DNA of 64,000 nucleotides from Periconia sp. R9002 (lineage: Eukaryota; Ascomycota; Dothideomycetes; Pleosporales; Periconiaceae): NCBI GenBank assembly GCA_023627715.1, contig JAMAHW010000031.1:62001-126000 (forward strand), given 5' to 3'. This document shows positions 46,111 through 58,301 of the stretch, in pieces. Within the stretch, counting starts at the first letter, position 1. Each line of letters begins with the position of its first letter. The position numbers and the translations under genes were made by a program. The notes beneath the pieces were generated by a model. It made no database searches, was not told where the DNA came from, and saw nothing but the letters and a program-made list of their open reading frames with translations.

Positions 46111-49100
46111 CGTACAGAGCCCAGAAGAGTACGCCTCCTTTCGGGAGGACCATTGGTCAGGGTTTGAGATGGAGAAACACGGGACTGGGGAGGGTAGGAC
46201 AAGCAGCGTTGCTGACCAGAGGGTCATGGTAACATGCGGCTGGTTGGTCGGCATTGCCCTCACCAGGGAAAAGCGGTCATGGGCGGCACTGTGTGACACA
46301 AAGTCATGAAATTTGCACTTCACATGAGGAAGCAGATGGAGGCGGAGTTGTTCGGATTACCATGGGCACTAGCAGAATAGACACAGCAACACACGGAAAG
46401 AAACACACGCCCACACAGGTAGATACATGGTACGCAAGCAGGCAAGCATCATGGTCTCTCTCTCGTTCCTGTAGGGTTACAGTCCAAGCAAATAGGAATC
46501 GATGGCGCTCGGGAGCGGTTGCCAGCATCCAAACGACAGTACATTGCATTGAGTACCCCGCCCCGCCCGAGATGAGATGTATTTCGTGACACACACTGCA
46601 GCGAGCTTATCGAACAGAGTGTGTCGTTTTTGATTCCCCTGGTAGGTGCGGATTCTGTGCAGAGAGCAGATTTCACGGTGAGTGTGTGCCGGGGAAGCGG
46701 CAGTTCAGACAAGAGGAGCCGGGATGTCAAGCGAGACTGCCCTCTCTCTGGTCCAAGCTGGGAGCTCGGTTGGAGACAACGGATCGGGCAGTTCCTTTTG
46801 CTTGCCGCGTCGACGCCCCTTTGGCTGCGCATGGCGAATCAATGAGGTTTGCTCCTCTTGAGGGGAGAGTGACAGGTTGAGCCGACGCCACGCAGACGAG
46901 CCGGTACCGAAATGCTACGAATGAGTATTGCAAAGCGGGTCTTTTCTCTTTCCATTCTATTTAATATTATGCACAGCTAACGAAGACAAAGGAGTGCGAA
47001 CACATTGGACGCGTTTTACTTTTTACTCCCTCATAGACATTACCCTCCAAATCCATTGGCTTTCGCGTCCCCATCCCTTCGGTGCGGTCTCGGTTTTCCC
47101 ATTTTTTCTTTTTCTGCTTATATCCCTGTCGTTGCAGGCGTTTGTTGCAAAGCGTTGCATCACCTATCGTATTCTGATTCTTTCAATTTTTCCTTTTTTC
47201 TTCTCTTTCCTGCTTTTCCCCCCTTCTCTTTGGAATCTGCTGCAGCCTCACTCTTGCTTTCTTCTTTTTTTCTTCTTGCAGATCGATTCGGTACGTACCC
47301 GGATCTGAGTACGTATGAGATCGGAGGAGTGATGTAATTTCCCAGACTTGTATACAGAAGGGAAAGCCATTAACAGAAAAAAGTGCCTTGCCTGCTAACT
47401 GCATGGATGGTATTATCCTACTCCAATTAATTCTCCGGCAACGATTGCCGCGGACGCGCGCGCGCGGGGGGCGTACGTAGAAACCCATTCATTCGCTGAC
47501 CCCATCCTCCACTTCGATTGTAACCTTGATCAAGTCAAGTGTAGCCAGCTGAGTGGTAGTGCATTGCTTTGTTCGGGGGCTCCGTTTTATGAGCTGGTCA
47601 TTTATTCCCTTCGCTCACTGTCCATGTATCAATGTCTCTGCCCGCGGCCTCAGTACGAGGGGAGAGGAAGGGCGAAGAAGAGTCAACGGGGTCATTCGCT
47701 GGAGGTCAATGCCCATGGAAGGCGGTAGCGTGGGCGCCTCGGGACATTCCGTATATATGTGGCTATCATATACTATGGCGGTGATAGCGGTGGAGCGGTA
47801 GCAGTAACACATGGGCGAGGTTAGCACCGGATCTGAAATCGACATCGACCACGAGATTGAAAAGGGCACGGTTAGCAAGATTCTCTTCTTTGATTCTGTC
47901 TGCCGGGGTGGTGGGAAAGCCATGGAGCAAGGTTGTTTTTTCTTTTGCAACGAAGGAGGGGGAGAGAGGGGGTTGTTTAATGGTATGTATGGGCTGGGGC
48001 CCTGGCAAATGCGTTCCCAGCCAAGTCAAGTCCAATCCTGTCCGCTTCGTTTCCTGTCTTGGGGAAAGAGGTAGGTAACCATCAAATGTCTCCCTTTTGT
48101 ACACCCGCCATACATGGTACCGCACCTTTTTTCTCCCTCTGGTTTCACACCAGCCAGCCAGCCCGCCCATCCTGCCTCTGGGGGCGTGTGCAAGCAAAAA
48201 CTGGAGGCGCTCCGAGGGTGTGAAGGGCCCTCTTTGGCTGCCATGAACCCCAGCGGTTGGACTTTTTTTTATTTTTTTTGTTTTGCAAATGGAAGGGTGC
48301 CACCAAGCCCCCAAATGTCACACCCCCAAGTGCCCTCCCCTTGGCCCTCTCTTGAGCTACCCAGTGCCCTCTGCTCTGCCGCAGAACTGTGCAGTGCAGC
48401 GCGGGCGGTGGGATTGCGGTGCCTGGAAAAGAGCAGCAGGAAGCAGGAGAAGCAGAAGCCAGCTCTGAACGCAACCCTTCCTTCGGAGGGTGCATGAGTA
48501 GGTTAGCCTCCCTCCGTGCATTTCCACCACGCCCCATTTTTTGGGGGATTTGAAATCTATCTGTATCTCCTGGAGGGATAGCCCCTGGATGCTGTGTTTT
48601 GGTAGCACGGCACCCGTCCCCCTCCCCTCGCACCCTCCCAAACGGCTCCTCCTGCCCTCCCTACAAAGACGCACGATGCCCATTGATCTCTCTCCCCTCC
48701 CCGTGGTCAATTCTCGTCACCGGGTGCTGCTTGTGAATGAGTGTGTGAGCGGTCTGTCTTCATCGTTTGTTGTCGTCGTCGTCATCTGTCGTCGTTGGTC
48801 GGACTGTCCTTCCATCACACCACTATCATCCGGCCATTGAGTGTCATCCTTCACCTTCCATCGTCATCACTCAGTTCATATCAACACCAGCTACACCAAT
48901 CGAAACGAAAACTGTTGTGCTGCAACGCTGCTGCTCGCCATTCGTCTACCAAACATCAAACACGCACACGTACATACACAAATACCTACCCACATACAAT
49001 CAACCAACCATTCCAATCCATCAGCATCTCCACATTCCATCTCCTCTTTGCCTAGACGCTTTTTCTTATATTGTGTTTGTTTCCTGCAAGAGATCCCGTC

Positions 49101-49527
49101 CCGACGTTCGTTTTTGGATCATCAATTCCTCGGTCCTCCCCCTTCCCCCCACTCTTCACTTGTGCTGATAGCCAGGGTGGTTCAAGAGGGAGTGTGCGTG
49201 GTGGACGATTAGTAGTAGTGGTAGGTAACCAGCCGTGCTGGAAAGGTGGTGGATTGAGTGCTGTTACTCGAGCAGAGCAGTAGCAGCAAGCAGGCCATTC
49301 ATTCTCCACCCGTCGTCCCACGTCCCCTCGCGTCAGCTTGGACCAGTTGAAGCGAGTAACAATTCGACATTGGGGATCTCACACGTACGTTACGCACGCA
49401 CGCAAACGCACCAAACAGAGCAAAGAGAGGAGGAGTGCAGGGCCGCAGCAGCAGCAGACAGACCGTTTTGGTTGTTTGTTTTTTCCCCCGATTGGCGTGG
49501 CTTTGCATCGCATCGCACCGCATCGCA
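46111..49527. promoter_or_regulatory. Long upstream region of the otubain gene
   Basis: 3.4 kb between CSN2 and the otubain start. It is rich in one-sided T/C and G/A tracts (47085-47280, 48600-49060) and in short ATG-led frames without conserved domains. The last 800 bp may be a long 5' leader with several upstream ATGs. Just before the start codon lies a degenerate GCATC repeat (49505-49527). No independent gene can be supported. Confidence 0.45.
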
Positions 49528-49602
49528 ATGAGCCGACAAGCGGTGGTCGCGGCGGGCGGCTTCCATGGGTACGGGCTTGGGATGGGACATGGGCATCAGC
49601 AT

Positions 49603-49638
<36 letters not shown>

Positions 49639-51933
49639 CAACAGCTTCAGCACCATGGGCAGGCGGATCACGATGAAGCGATTCTGGCACTTTCAGGTCA
49701 TGGTCATGGGCATGGGCACGGTCATGGATTTGGGGGTGTAGGAGGACATGGGCATGCGAGGGGGAGCGGGAGTGGGAGGATGGACATGGATCTCATGGTC
49801 CCCGAGCTAATGTACCCGCACCACCACCTTGACCACCACCACCACATTGATACTCAGACGCCCCAAGCTGCCTGTACCGCTGCTGCAACCACCGGCACTA
49901 CGGGCACCACGGCCACCACATCCACGTCGACGAATAGCGCCAATTCCGCTGTCGCTGTCGCTTCTGACCCCAACGCCTCCAACTCCAACCCGCTCCTGCC
50001 CGACTACCATCTCCAACCTCACCCCCACAAACAACAACCTCCTCCGCCTCTTCGACAACACCGCTCCCAACACCTCGTCCTGCACGACCACGACGCACAG
50101 TGCCATCATCACCACCACCATCTCCTCCACCAGAGCCCCCATCAGCAACTGCACCTCCACCCCCACCCCGGCCATCTCGGTCCCACCCCGACTCCCCCCG
50201 CCGTCAGAATGCCCGCCGATTCTGCTTACGTGCTTCCCGACGACGAGCTAGCCCACCTCCAGAAGCTCTCCGGCGACTACCAGCCCGAAATCACCGTGAG
50301 TCTTCCTCCACCCTCCATCATCATCATCATTATTGTGATTATTATTATTGTTGTTGTTGTTGTTCTTGCTTCTATCATCCTCTTCCAAATTGCTCGTCGC
50401 CGCCCTCTGTTTTCTGTACTGACCACGCTGCCGCTGCACAGGGTCCGCTGGTTGGCGAGCGCCAAAGCAGCGCTGCCATAACCGCCGAGTATGCCAACGC
50501 AGATCCCGTCTACAGGACCAAAACCGCCGCTCTGCCTGAAAAGTATGCCTATTTTCGCACCTGTCGCGGCGATGGCCAATGCGGATGGCGAGCCATCGCC
50601 TTTACCTATTACGAGGCGTTGCTCCGCGAGGCAAACATCGCCAAGTTCGACACCGAGGAAGCCCGTCTCATGTCCATGACCAATCTCTTCAACATGGCCG
50701 GCCTCCCGACCGAGGTCATCATGGACTTCGCCGAGGAGGTCTTTACCCTCATGCGCAAGTTGGCTCAGACGCTCCGATCTGGCGAGGGCAGCGCCGACGA
50801 TGTGCTCCTCCAGACTTTCAATGATGAGGGCGAGTCCATGTCCGTCATCACGTATTTCAAGGTAAAGCCTGTTCAATCCCCTGTTCCCGTCGTCCATTAA
50901 CTGACTCGCAAGTTCCTCGCGAGTGCTTGGATACAAACGCATCCTGATGATTTCGCGGGCTTCGTTCACGGCGACCTCAAGTCGTACTGCTCCAACAACA
51001 TCGAGCCGACCGCAAGCGAGATTGACTATGTGGCCGTCGCCGCATTGGCCGCCGCATTGATCAAACCCACTGGCTTTGGTTTCGAGATCATGTATTTGGA
51101 CCGTTCCGCTGGCGAAGAAGCCAACGTGACTCCGTTCGTGCAAACCTCGGAGCAGAACGGACTGTGGCAGCCCACAATCCGCTTACTCTACCGGCCGTGA
51201 GTTTCCGTCTCTCTGTTCACTCTTGGATGATGTTGCTAAATTTCAAAGGGGCCATTATGATATCCTCTACAAGGCTGAGGACTTTCCCGTGCCGGTTCAG
51301 CAAGTGTCGGAACAGGCGCCTTTGCATGTAGCCCTTGCGAATCCGTTCAGTGAGACGTTCATTGCCGCACCCTCGAATGTCGATCTTATGGCAATGATGC
51401 CTGGCCTGTATTCCAGCGCCGGTCTAGGGCAGAGGTGGCCTTCGGTTTCGTATGAGTTCGATGCCGCCCCGGCCCCACAGTCTCAAATCACCCCCATGCA
51501 ATCGTATCCACCCGCTCCCGAAGTCATTGCACCTGTCACGAGCTCACATCAGGAGTTTGTCTCCGTGCATGCTAGCCCGGCCGTTCAACATGCTCCGACC
51601 AGTCACCACTCCATCCAACTCGAAGCACCTCCCATCAATCTTACCATGCAACAACCAAGTCCGGCTGCTCTGGAGCGTGCATCACTGAGCCTTGAGCGAC
51701 CTGGCCCGTTTAGACCATCCATGTATGAGCTCGAACACATGCACGCTCTACCGCTGCAAACGTCAATAATGAAGAAGTAGGCAATTACCTGGTCGTATTC
51801 TGCGTTCGGCTGCTAACGGTCAACCAGCTCTCACTATAATACAGCGCACTTCTTGAACCCGGATTTTCAGCCGGAAGCCTGGTCTCCGGAACACGGTTCA
51901 GGAGGTAAAGGCAAACACCGGTCAGCGTCCTAG
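49528..51933 (+). CDS. Otubain-type deubiquitinase (peptidase C65) with long His/Gln-rich N-terminus
   Basis: Five exons, 49528-50295, 50442-50861, 50913-51196, 51249-51776 and 51828-51933, total 2106 nt and give 701 aa. The catalytic domain (about 270-505) matches otubains: Asp300 and Cys303 in GDGQCGWRA, a helical region with ubiquitin-binding features, and His493 in RPGHYDILY completing the triad. Otubains remove ubiquitin, often Lys48 chains. Typical members have about 270 residues; here residues 1-250 are low complexity, with an 11-Gln run, Gly-His repeats, two His clusters and a Thr/Ala stretch. About 200 residues of disordered Pro/Ser/Gln-rich tail follow the domain. The ATG at 49528 is the only suitable start before the Gln run, though one within the region (49576 or later) cannot be excluded. 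Confidence 0.87.
49603..49635 (+). repeat. CAG trinucleotide repeat, 11 units, coding for polyglutamine
   Basis: Eleven uninterrupted CAG codons bordered by CAT (His) codons inside exon 1 of the otubain gene. Uninterrupted codons make length variation between strains likely. Confidence 0.95.
50316..50366 (+). repeat. Intronic trinucleotide tract in the otubain gene
   Basis: Consecutive CAT, ATT and GTT triplets (about 5, 5 and 5 units with small interruptions) within the first intron, 20 bp after its donor site. Read on the other strand it gives runs of Asn and Asp codons, which makes a spurious long frame. Confidence 0.85.
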
Positions 51934-52461
51934 AATCATGTTTCTTTTCCTGCCAAAAATTGTACTCGACTTCATTAATGCGGGGAGGCTTTTTCCGCAC
52001 TTGGCCGTTACTAGCGCGGGCGTTTCACTGTTTCGGCACTGCATCATTCCATCCATTCTCAACGGCCGAACCCCACTACGACTGATGATGACTTCCATCC
52101 TTAAAACACTTTCGGATTCTGTTTGCGTGGTTTCTATCCACAGAATGGCTTTTTTGCATGGTATTTTCGTCTCTCCACATCTTATCCTACATTATCATTC
52201 ACACTGGCATTGATTTCCAATCACTTTTGGCGGTTGTTTGTTTTGTTTTTCTCTTCTTCAACATCAAACTGGTAAAAGCCGCTGGGGGAGGAAGGGAAAG
52301 ATATAGCTCTGTTATCACGGATCAGAGCTTGTGTTGGTGGATGGGATTCCGGGGTAGAAAGGTGGACCGACCCGCGTCATTTATTCCCTTTTTTTTTCGG
52401 GTTTCCGTTTGCCATGAACAATGGGGGGTCGGGGCATCTTTTTAATGATAGTTTGATATGT

Positions 52462-52481
52462 TCTCTCTCTCTCTCTCTCTC
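52462..52481 (+). repeat. (TC)n microsatellite, 10 units
   Basis: Uninterrupted TC dinucleotide repeat of 20 bp in the intergenic region. Confidence 0.9.
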
Positions 52482-54455
52482 GTCTTTTTTGTTTATTTTA
52501 CATATTTGGTATGTGCAGTTCTCCCCCCACCCGGTCTGTAGCGTAGTCTTAGTTGCTTCGGCAACACTGGCTTACCTGTTGCTGGATGCTGGATGCTGTT
52601 CTTTCCCCTCTCTTCCTCCTCCTCCTCCTCCAAACATCCGACCATCGCCTGGAGAAGAAGATATTTTCCTTTGATACGCATTGTTGTGGCTGCTAGTGAG
52701 ACATTTTGCTGGGGCTGGGGCTGGGGCGTGGGGTATGGGACGGCGGGGAGATGTGGGTGAAAGGAAGACGGGGCTTGGGCCTTGGGATGTTGCTGAATAC
52801 CTAGGTGGTTATCAATCGGTAGCATAAGCACTGGAGGGGGGAATGAGGCTACACACATAAACAAATAAATGAAAGACAAGATTTTTCGTGTTGCTTCATC
52901 TATCTATTATGCAGCAAAGCAAATGGGGAATCACCACTTTATAGGGAGAAGAGAAGGGAATTGATAATGGGAGAGGTGTTTTGACTCCTCAACTTTCTTC
53001 CCTCTTTTTCTTCTTTTTTTTCCCCCCCCCCCCACCTATTTATCCTGACGAATGGGGCTTTGATACGGAGCTAGTCTAGTCTACCTAGTCTACCTGGCTT
53101 AGCTATATATATATAGAATACTTTCCAAAGGGGCATGGATAGAAGAGAGAGTAGGAAGAAGAAGAAGAAACGATCCCCTTATCCTCTGACGTTTAGCTCC
53201 TACCCTCCTATCTGAAGTTGTGTACCTTGAACTGAAGTGAAAATTCGGTCTCTATTAGGATATAAAATTGAAAATAGAATATAACTTTAGTTATCGCACT
53301 TACGCACACTTACATAAACCCTGTTTGCATGTCCTTGAAATAAGGGGGGGATTGGATTGGATACGATTCGTGATACCTTATGTGAATTGTTAAGATCCCC
53401 CTTCGTTCCTTTCGTTTTGTTACTACATACATAGAGTGAGAAGAGAAGCGGAGAGAGAGAGAGATAAAGAGTGAGTGAAGGGTTTAAGGATTTTTTTTTT
53501 CTTTTTTTTTTTCAGCGTTGAAACATGGACGTTTTGAGTAGCGGGTTTGAAGGTGGTGAAGTTGATAATTTTTTAATTCCTCTTGGTTTTACTATCTTTT
53601 GGCCGGAAGTTCATAGGTACAGGTACATGACACGTCCCTGCCCCCCTCCCCCTTCACTTACAACACAACACGGCACATTCACCAAAAGAAAAGCAAAGAA
53701 AGAAAGAAAGAAAATAAGGTGAAAAGAACAAGAAAGATGGCAAATTCATGATCTCAATCGCAAACAATCATGGGATATATATCCACATTTCCGTTTCCAA
53801 ATTCTTCCATCTTCCCAAAACTGCGTCGCCCTTAATCATAGAACAAGGGCTCAACATCCAATCGGTTCGACTCGCTTTTCCAACCCTGCCCCGTTCTGCC
53901 CCTGCTCTCCCCTCCCTCCACCTCCAGCGCACGAAAAAAACGCTGCCATATCTATCCCCCTGCCGCAGAAAAAAAAACAGTGTTTTGCCGCCCGTTGCGT
54001 AGGTACATGCCGCATGATCAAACCCCCATCATCAAATCCATCAATTGGACGACAGTGTCGGACGGGGTGTGAGTCGAGTCGTGACACAAACCCGTCGTGA
54101 CTCGCAACATGCATGTTGTTGCACATTATGGTATGGGTGCACGCACGGATACAAAAGTTAACGTTACAAGCGAGTTTTCTGTCCACCCACCCTGCTTTTC
54201 GTCGTCTTGACTTTCCCCATGACCCGGTTGGGGGTTCGGCAGATGGAATCCCCGATTTCCCCCTCCCATCCCGGTTCTGCTAGTTGCCTAGAAATGGGCG
54301 GGATTGCATGGGTTTGTGATTTTCTGTCTCGGTTGTTTGAAGGGGATGGATGAGGGAAGGTGTGGAAGCGGACGTTCCGCGGGAGTTGAGAATGGACGGC
54401 TCCTGCCGGTCGTTGGATATGGATGGTGCGTTTGTGTATCGTGTGTTTGTGCATG

Positions 54456-54471
54456 TGTGTGTGTGTGTGTG
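54456..54471 (+). repeat. (TG)n microsatellite, 8 units
   Basis: Uninterrupted TG dinucleotide repeat of 16 bp about 100 bp past the 3' end of the Ipi3 gene. Confidence 0.9.
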
Positions 54472-54575
54472 ACTCGAGACGTCGTCAGCTTTTGATATGC
54501 TTGCCCTGTTCGGAGAAGTTCTGTCGTGCTGGTGCTGACCACGTTGGCTTAACGGATGGCCAAGTCGTCGCCGTT

Positions 54576-56293
54576 TCAACTCATTTCTATATCCCCACCT
54601 CTGCCGACCCCGTTCGCAGATTGCTTTTTACCGTCCGTTTCGTCACTACGTGCAGCAGCGGCAGCCGCCCGTTGGTTGTGTTCTTTTTTGTGTAGATACG
54701 CGTTCTCCTCGCGGAGCTCCGAGAGCTGTTGAAAGGTGACTTTCTGTACGCGCTGCAGACTCGCAAGCTGTTTTCTGAGCTCGGCCAATTCACCCCCCGT
54801 TCGGGCGTCGCCTCGTGTAAGCTGAGAAGCACCGCCGGTAGTATCCGCGCCGTTGTCGTCGTCCAGGGACATGAAGTCGGCGGCGGGGGCGGTGCCGTGT
54901 GCTACCGAACTACCGTTTGATGAGTGGGGATCCCAGCCGGCTAGCTCTGCGAGACCCTCTTCGAGCATGGACTGCGGGAAACTGGGATGAGACAGTGCTT
55001 GCTCGAACTCGGTTTTGCTCACTGCAACTTCGTCATTGCTGTGCGTTGCGCTGACGCGTTGTTCTGGGATGCGCCCCGTGAATTGCAGCGTTAGGCTGTA
55101 GTTTGGAGGGACGAGCGCAGAGCTGGTAGTACTGGATCCGAGATCCTGTTTGGGCTTGACCACTGTGTGTAACTTAAAGGGTGGCTCTTTTGCATTCGGA
55201 AATCCGGAAGGTTCCAGGAATTGTAGATTGGTTACCGGTCCAGGAAGATTTGTTAAGACGGACAACCAGTTCTTCTTCGCAGCATCCCAGGAGGCGATTT
55301 TACCGCTTGCGTGACCTGATACCAATGTCGTACCGTCCCAGCTCACGCCCAGGCAGAGCGTTGCACCTAGCTTCTGCGATTCTGCAGAAAATCTCGACTT
55401 CGTTGACGGTTGTATGGGCCGGTGGGAAGATGCTTTGTCTTGCACCATATCAATCGGTGTAATCTTCTGGAATTCGTCGTAGAAATCCAACGTCTGCATG
55501 CTACCATCTCCATACCCAATATACATGGCTCGATCCGCGGGGTCCAGAGCTAATGCCGATGGCAACTCTGGCAGCAAATATGTCCGCAAAGCTTGTCCTG
55601 TGTGGTAATTCCATACTATCGCTGACTTGTCTTCCGACACCGACACAGCAATGTTCGAGCTGCTAGAGCTGTGACCACATGCAATTGAAGAGATGGGCCC
55701 ACGATGTGTTGAGAGGGTATTGACCGGCGAGCGCGAGGTATCTGGCGAGAAGGACATAATCGATGGGAGCGCCCATACGTGTATCATAGCGTCGGGAGAG
55801 CCCGAGAGAAAGAATTTCGAGGCAGGATCAACGGCAAGAGACGTAACAGGCTGGAGGTGGGAAGTGGAGGTGGAGACAAGTCGGCCGGAGCATATCTACA
55901 AACTCAATTAATCAAAAGCTGAATCCAAAACAGGAATACATGAGGAAGAGCTACCTCCCAAGCCAGCACTCTGCCGCTTTCAGTGCCTAACAGCAGCACA
56001 GTATCCTTTGCGGCGAGCGCGATGCTGTGTATCCTTTCAGGAAATGGAACAACAGCCTCCTGGTTTCCTTTCTCTCTACTATACACATGCACTAGTGATT
56101 TGTCTGCCTGGGCTGCGAAGATATGCGATTTGCTCACGGCAAGCCCATTCGGCGCGGTTGCGCTCTTCTTGAAGACATGTCGCTGAGCGGCTAGCGGCTG
56201 GAATTCATGTATAAAAATGCCCGTATCTTTTGTAATTCCAGTATTCGCTTTCGTTTGGGTGGCGATGGACGCGACAAATTGCTCGGTGAGCAT
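54576..56293 (-). CDS. IPI3: Pre-rRNA-processing protein Ipi3 (WD-repeat)
   Basis: Two exons, 56293-55955 and 55895-54576 (59-bp intron GTAGCT...TTGTAG), give 552 aa. The protein starts MLTEQFVASIATQTKANTG and contains WD-like repeats in residues about 35-330, with blades ending near VLAWEICSGRL, MIHVWALPS, AIVWNYHTG and IASWDAAKKNW. A C-terminal helix (GGELAELRKQLASLQRVQKV to ELREENAYL) is characteristic of Ipi3/WDR18. Ipi3 acts in the Rix1 complex, which processes ITS2 and readies the pre-60S particle in the nucleolus and nucleoplasm. A 45-residue PPFKLHTVVKPKQ region corresponds to the usual long loop. The gene is complete. Confidence 0.88.
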
Positions 56294-56853
56294 CGTGGGC
56301 GGATTTGGAGGTGGGATGTCGTTCCGCGCGCTGGAGCTTTGGAGATTTATTTTTTTGGTGGATCAAATTTTGAGCTCGGACCATGACCGAGGTTCGGTAG
56401 TATGAGATCATTCCGAATGCAAGATCGTAGGGAGGGAACCGGTGCCCTGGCTCTTGACCATTGAATTATATCTGGGGTGATAAGACTTCGTATTCATCTA
56501 CCTGATCGATGGTGGTGCTTTAGCACGTAAATGGGGTAGGGTTATTCAGTTGATTCATGCATTGATTCCTTTGATTCTTCGCACAACGTGGAAAGAATGT
56601 CTTTTACCCATTCGCGATTCATTACCCTTAGAATTTGTACAAATAGCTCATAGTCTGCAACGATTGAAAAGTTTTGAAGATATCAAAGTTGTTTTGCAAA
56701 GAATGGAGGCGGGAAGGAGGCCCATAGGAACAGATCCGAACCATCTCCGAACTACAAAGTAGTGACCTCATCGGGCATTACAAGAACTACCCCATTCTAG
56801 CTTGATTGTTTTCTACTGAGGCATGTCACATTCCTCGCATTCAGACCTCAGTC
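56294..56853. promoter_or_regulatory. Divergent intergenic region, Ipi3 and class II aldolase-like gene
   Basis: 560 bp between two divergent starts. A 70-codon frame at 56550-56762 has no recognisable features. An out-of-frame ATG at 56823 lies 31 bp before the aldolase start and could act as an upstream start. Confidence 0.45.
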
Positions 56854-57926
56854 ATGTCAACCGGGTACTTTCCGAAGCGTGAAAAGCTTGGGCTTGAAGA
56901 CCTCTTCAAAGGTCTCGTTACAGCGAGCCATATACTTCACAATCATGGTATTCTTGATGCAGTGAGCTAGCATATGCTTCCAGCCCACGGAATCATGTTC
57001 GCTGATTCGTCTAGTACGGCCACATATCAGTCCGTAGCCCGGATAACCCAGCAACGTTTTGGATGCCATGCAATATCTCTCCTGCGCTGATAAGCACCCC
57101 GGACGATTTAATCGAGTACAATGTCGAGGATGCAACTGAAGTTGAGAAAGACGCGAAGAAGGGCTACTTGGAGCGACACATCCACAGTGAAATATACAAA
57201 CGATTTCCGGCGATCAACAGTGTCGTGCATAGTCATTGCCCTGATGTGTTACCCTATTGTATCAGCGGAGTCAAACTAAAAGCGACGATACATATGGCGG
57301 GCTTTTTAGGTGTGTTATCACTCAGATCCACAGCTATGAGAAACTGATTGACACGCTCTACAGGAACGAATGTACCCGTATGGATTGCTTCATCAACATA
57401 TCCGTCGGGATCGAAGCACGACCTTCTCGTTCGGAATGCTCAACTGGGCGCTTCCCTTTCCGCCTCCTTCAAGCCCGCAACCTCCGCAGGATTTATATAC
57501 TCCAAAGTCCGTTCTGCTCTACCTGCACAGATCGGCGGCTCTCAAGAGCCTGACAAAAATCCCGACCATGCTGTTGTATTGATGCAGAATCATGGATTCA
57601 CAACGCTTGCCCACGGCATCGAAGAAGCCGTGTATCAAGCTATATATACCAAAGAATCTGCGAAGGCGCAGACTGTAGCACTCTCTCTCCGCAACGCATC
57701 TTTCGGACACATTGTCGAGGGGAAAATCGATGTAGAAGGTGGAGGCAAGATTAAGTCTGCAAGCGTGAAAACTGAGGGCGATATTTCCTATTTGAGCGAC
57801 CGAGAAGCTCACGATTCGTGGGAAGCCATGCAAGGCACATTGGCTCGACCGTGGGGACTTTGGGTCCGAGAAGTTGAGATCAATCCTTTGTACCGCAACG
57901 AATGCCCTGGATGTGAAGACGAATGA
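56854..57926 (+). CDS. Class II aldolase/adducin-domain protein
   Basis: Three exons, 56854-56961, 57015-57309 and 57364-57926, total 966 nt and give 321 aa. The first exon supplies the conserved start LFKGLVTASHILHNHGILDA, which the second continues with YGHISVRSPDNPATFWMP. Zinc ligands of the class II aldolase fold are visible as the HSH motif in VVHSHCPDVLPY and the late His in LMQNHGFTTLA; the AGFLG loop also fits. These fungal proteins resemble L-fuculose-phosphate and L-ribulose-phosphate aldolase or epimerase relatives, but their substrate is unknown. It lies 0.7 kb before a rhamnogalacturonan lyase on the same strand, which is suggestive but not proof of a shared sugar pathway. Confidence 0.85.
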
Positions 57927-58257
57927 CGCTCCTGTCACGAAATTCGACTCAATTATTACCCCAGTACCTAGGTACCCCGCATTTCCTTTCACTTCACGCT
58001 CAACTAGGTAGTTCTCCCCGCATGTTTACGACTAAAACAACGGTCAACGCACATCTATTGGTTTGATAATGGCCCTGGTAATTCTATCTTGCTTAATTTA
58101 TGTTTAAGGATGCTTGATTCAATGAATGTTTCCGATCGGTTAGTACCATATTCATTATTTGCACGTTGCGCGAGATTGGATTTAGTCGAAAGAGGTAGTT
58201 ACTTAGCCGGAGAGCAATCTGACGAAACCGGAAATATATTAAACATTTGGCCCTAAC

Positions 58258-58265
58258 TATAAAAG
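58258..58265 (+). promoter_or_regulatory. TATA box candidate
   Basis: TATAAAAG, 44 bp before the ATG of the small frame at 58302 and about 400 bp before the lyase ATG. It fits a promoter for the small frame, or for a lyase transcript with a long leader. Confidence 0.4.
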
Positions 58266-58301
58266 CGTACATTCTTCCGCCACTCTCATGCTCTGCATTT
58301 T

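Larger units (their letters stand above)
51934..54575. other. Intergenic region between convergent genes, rich in simple repeats
   Basis: 2.6 kb between the 3' ends of the otubain and Ipi3 genes. It contains a (TC)10 tract, a T-then-C homopolymer run (53017-53034), AG-rich and AAAG repeats (53447-53466, 53685-53712) and a (TG)8 tract. No conserved coding region is visible. Confidence 0.5.

Noticed and set aside
48145..48633. 162-codon minus-strand frame
   Set aside because: Low-complexity composition from G/C-rich DNA, several overlapping frames and no conserved motif.
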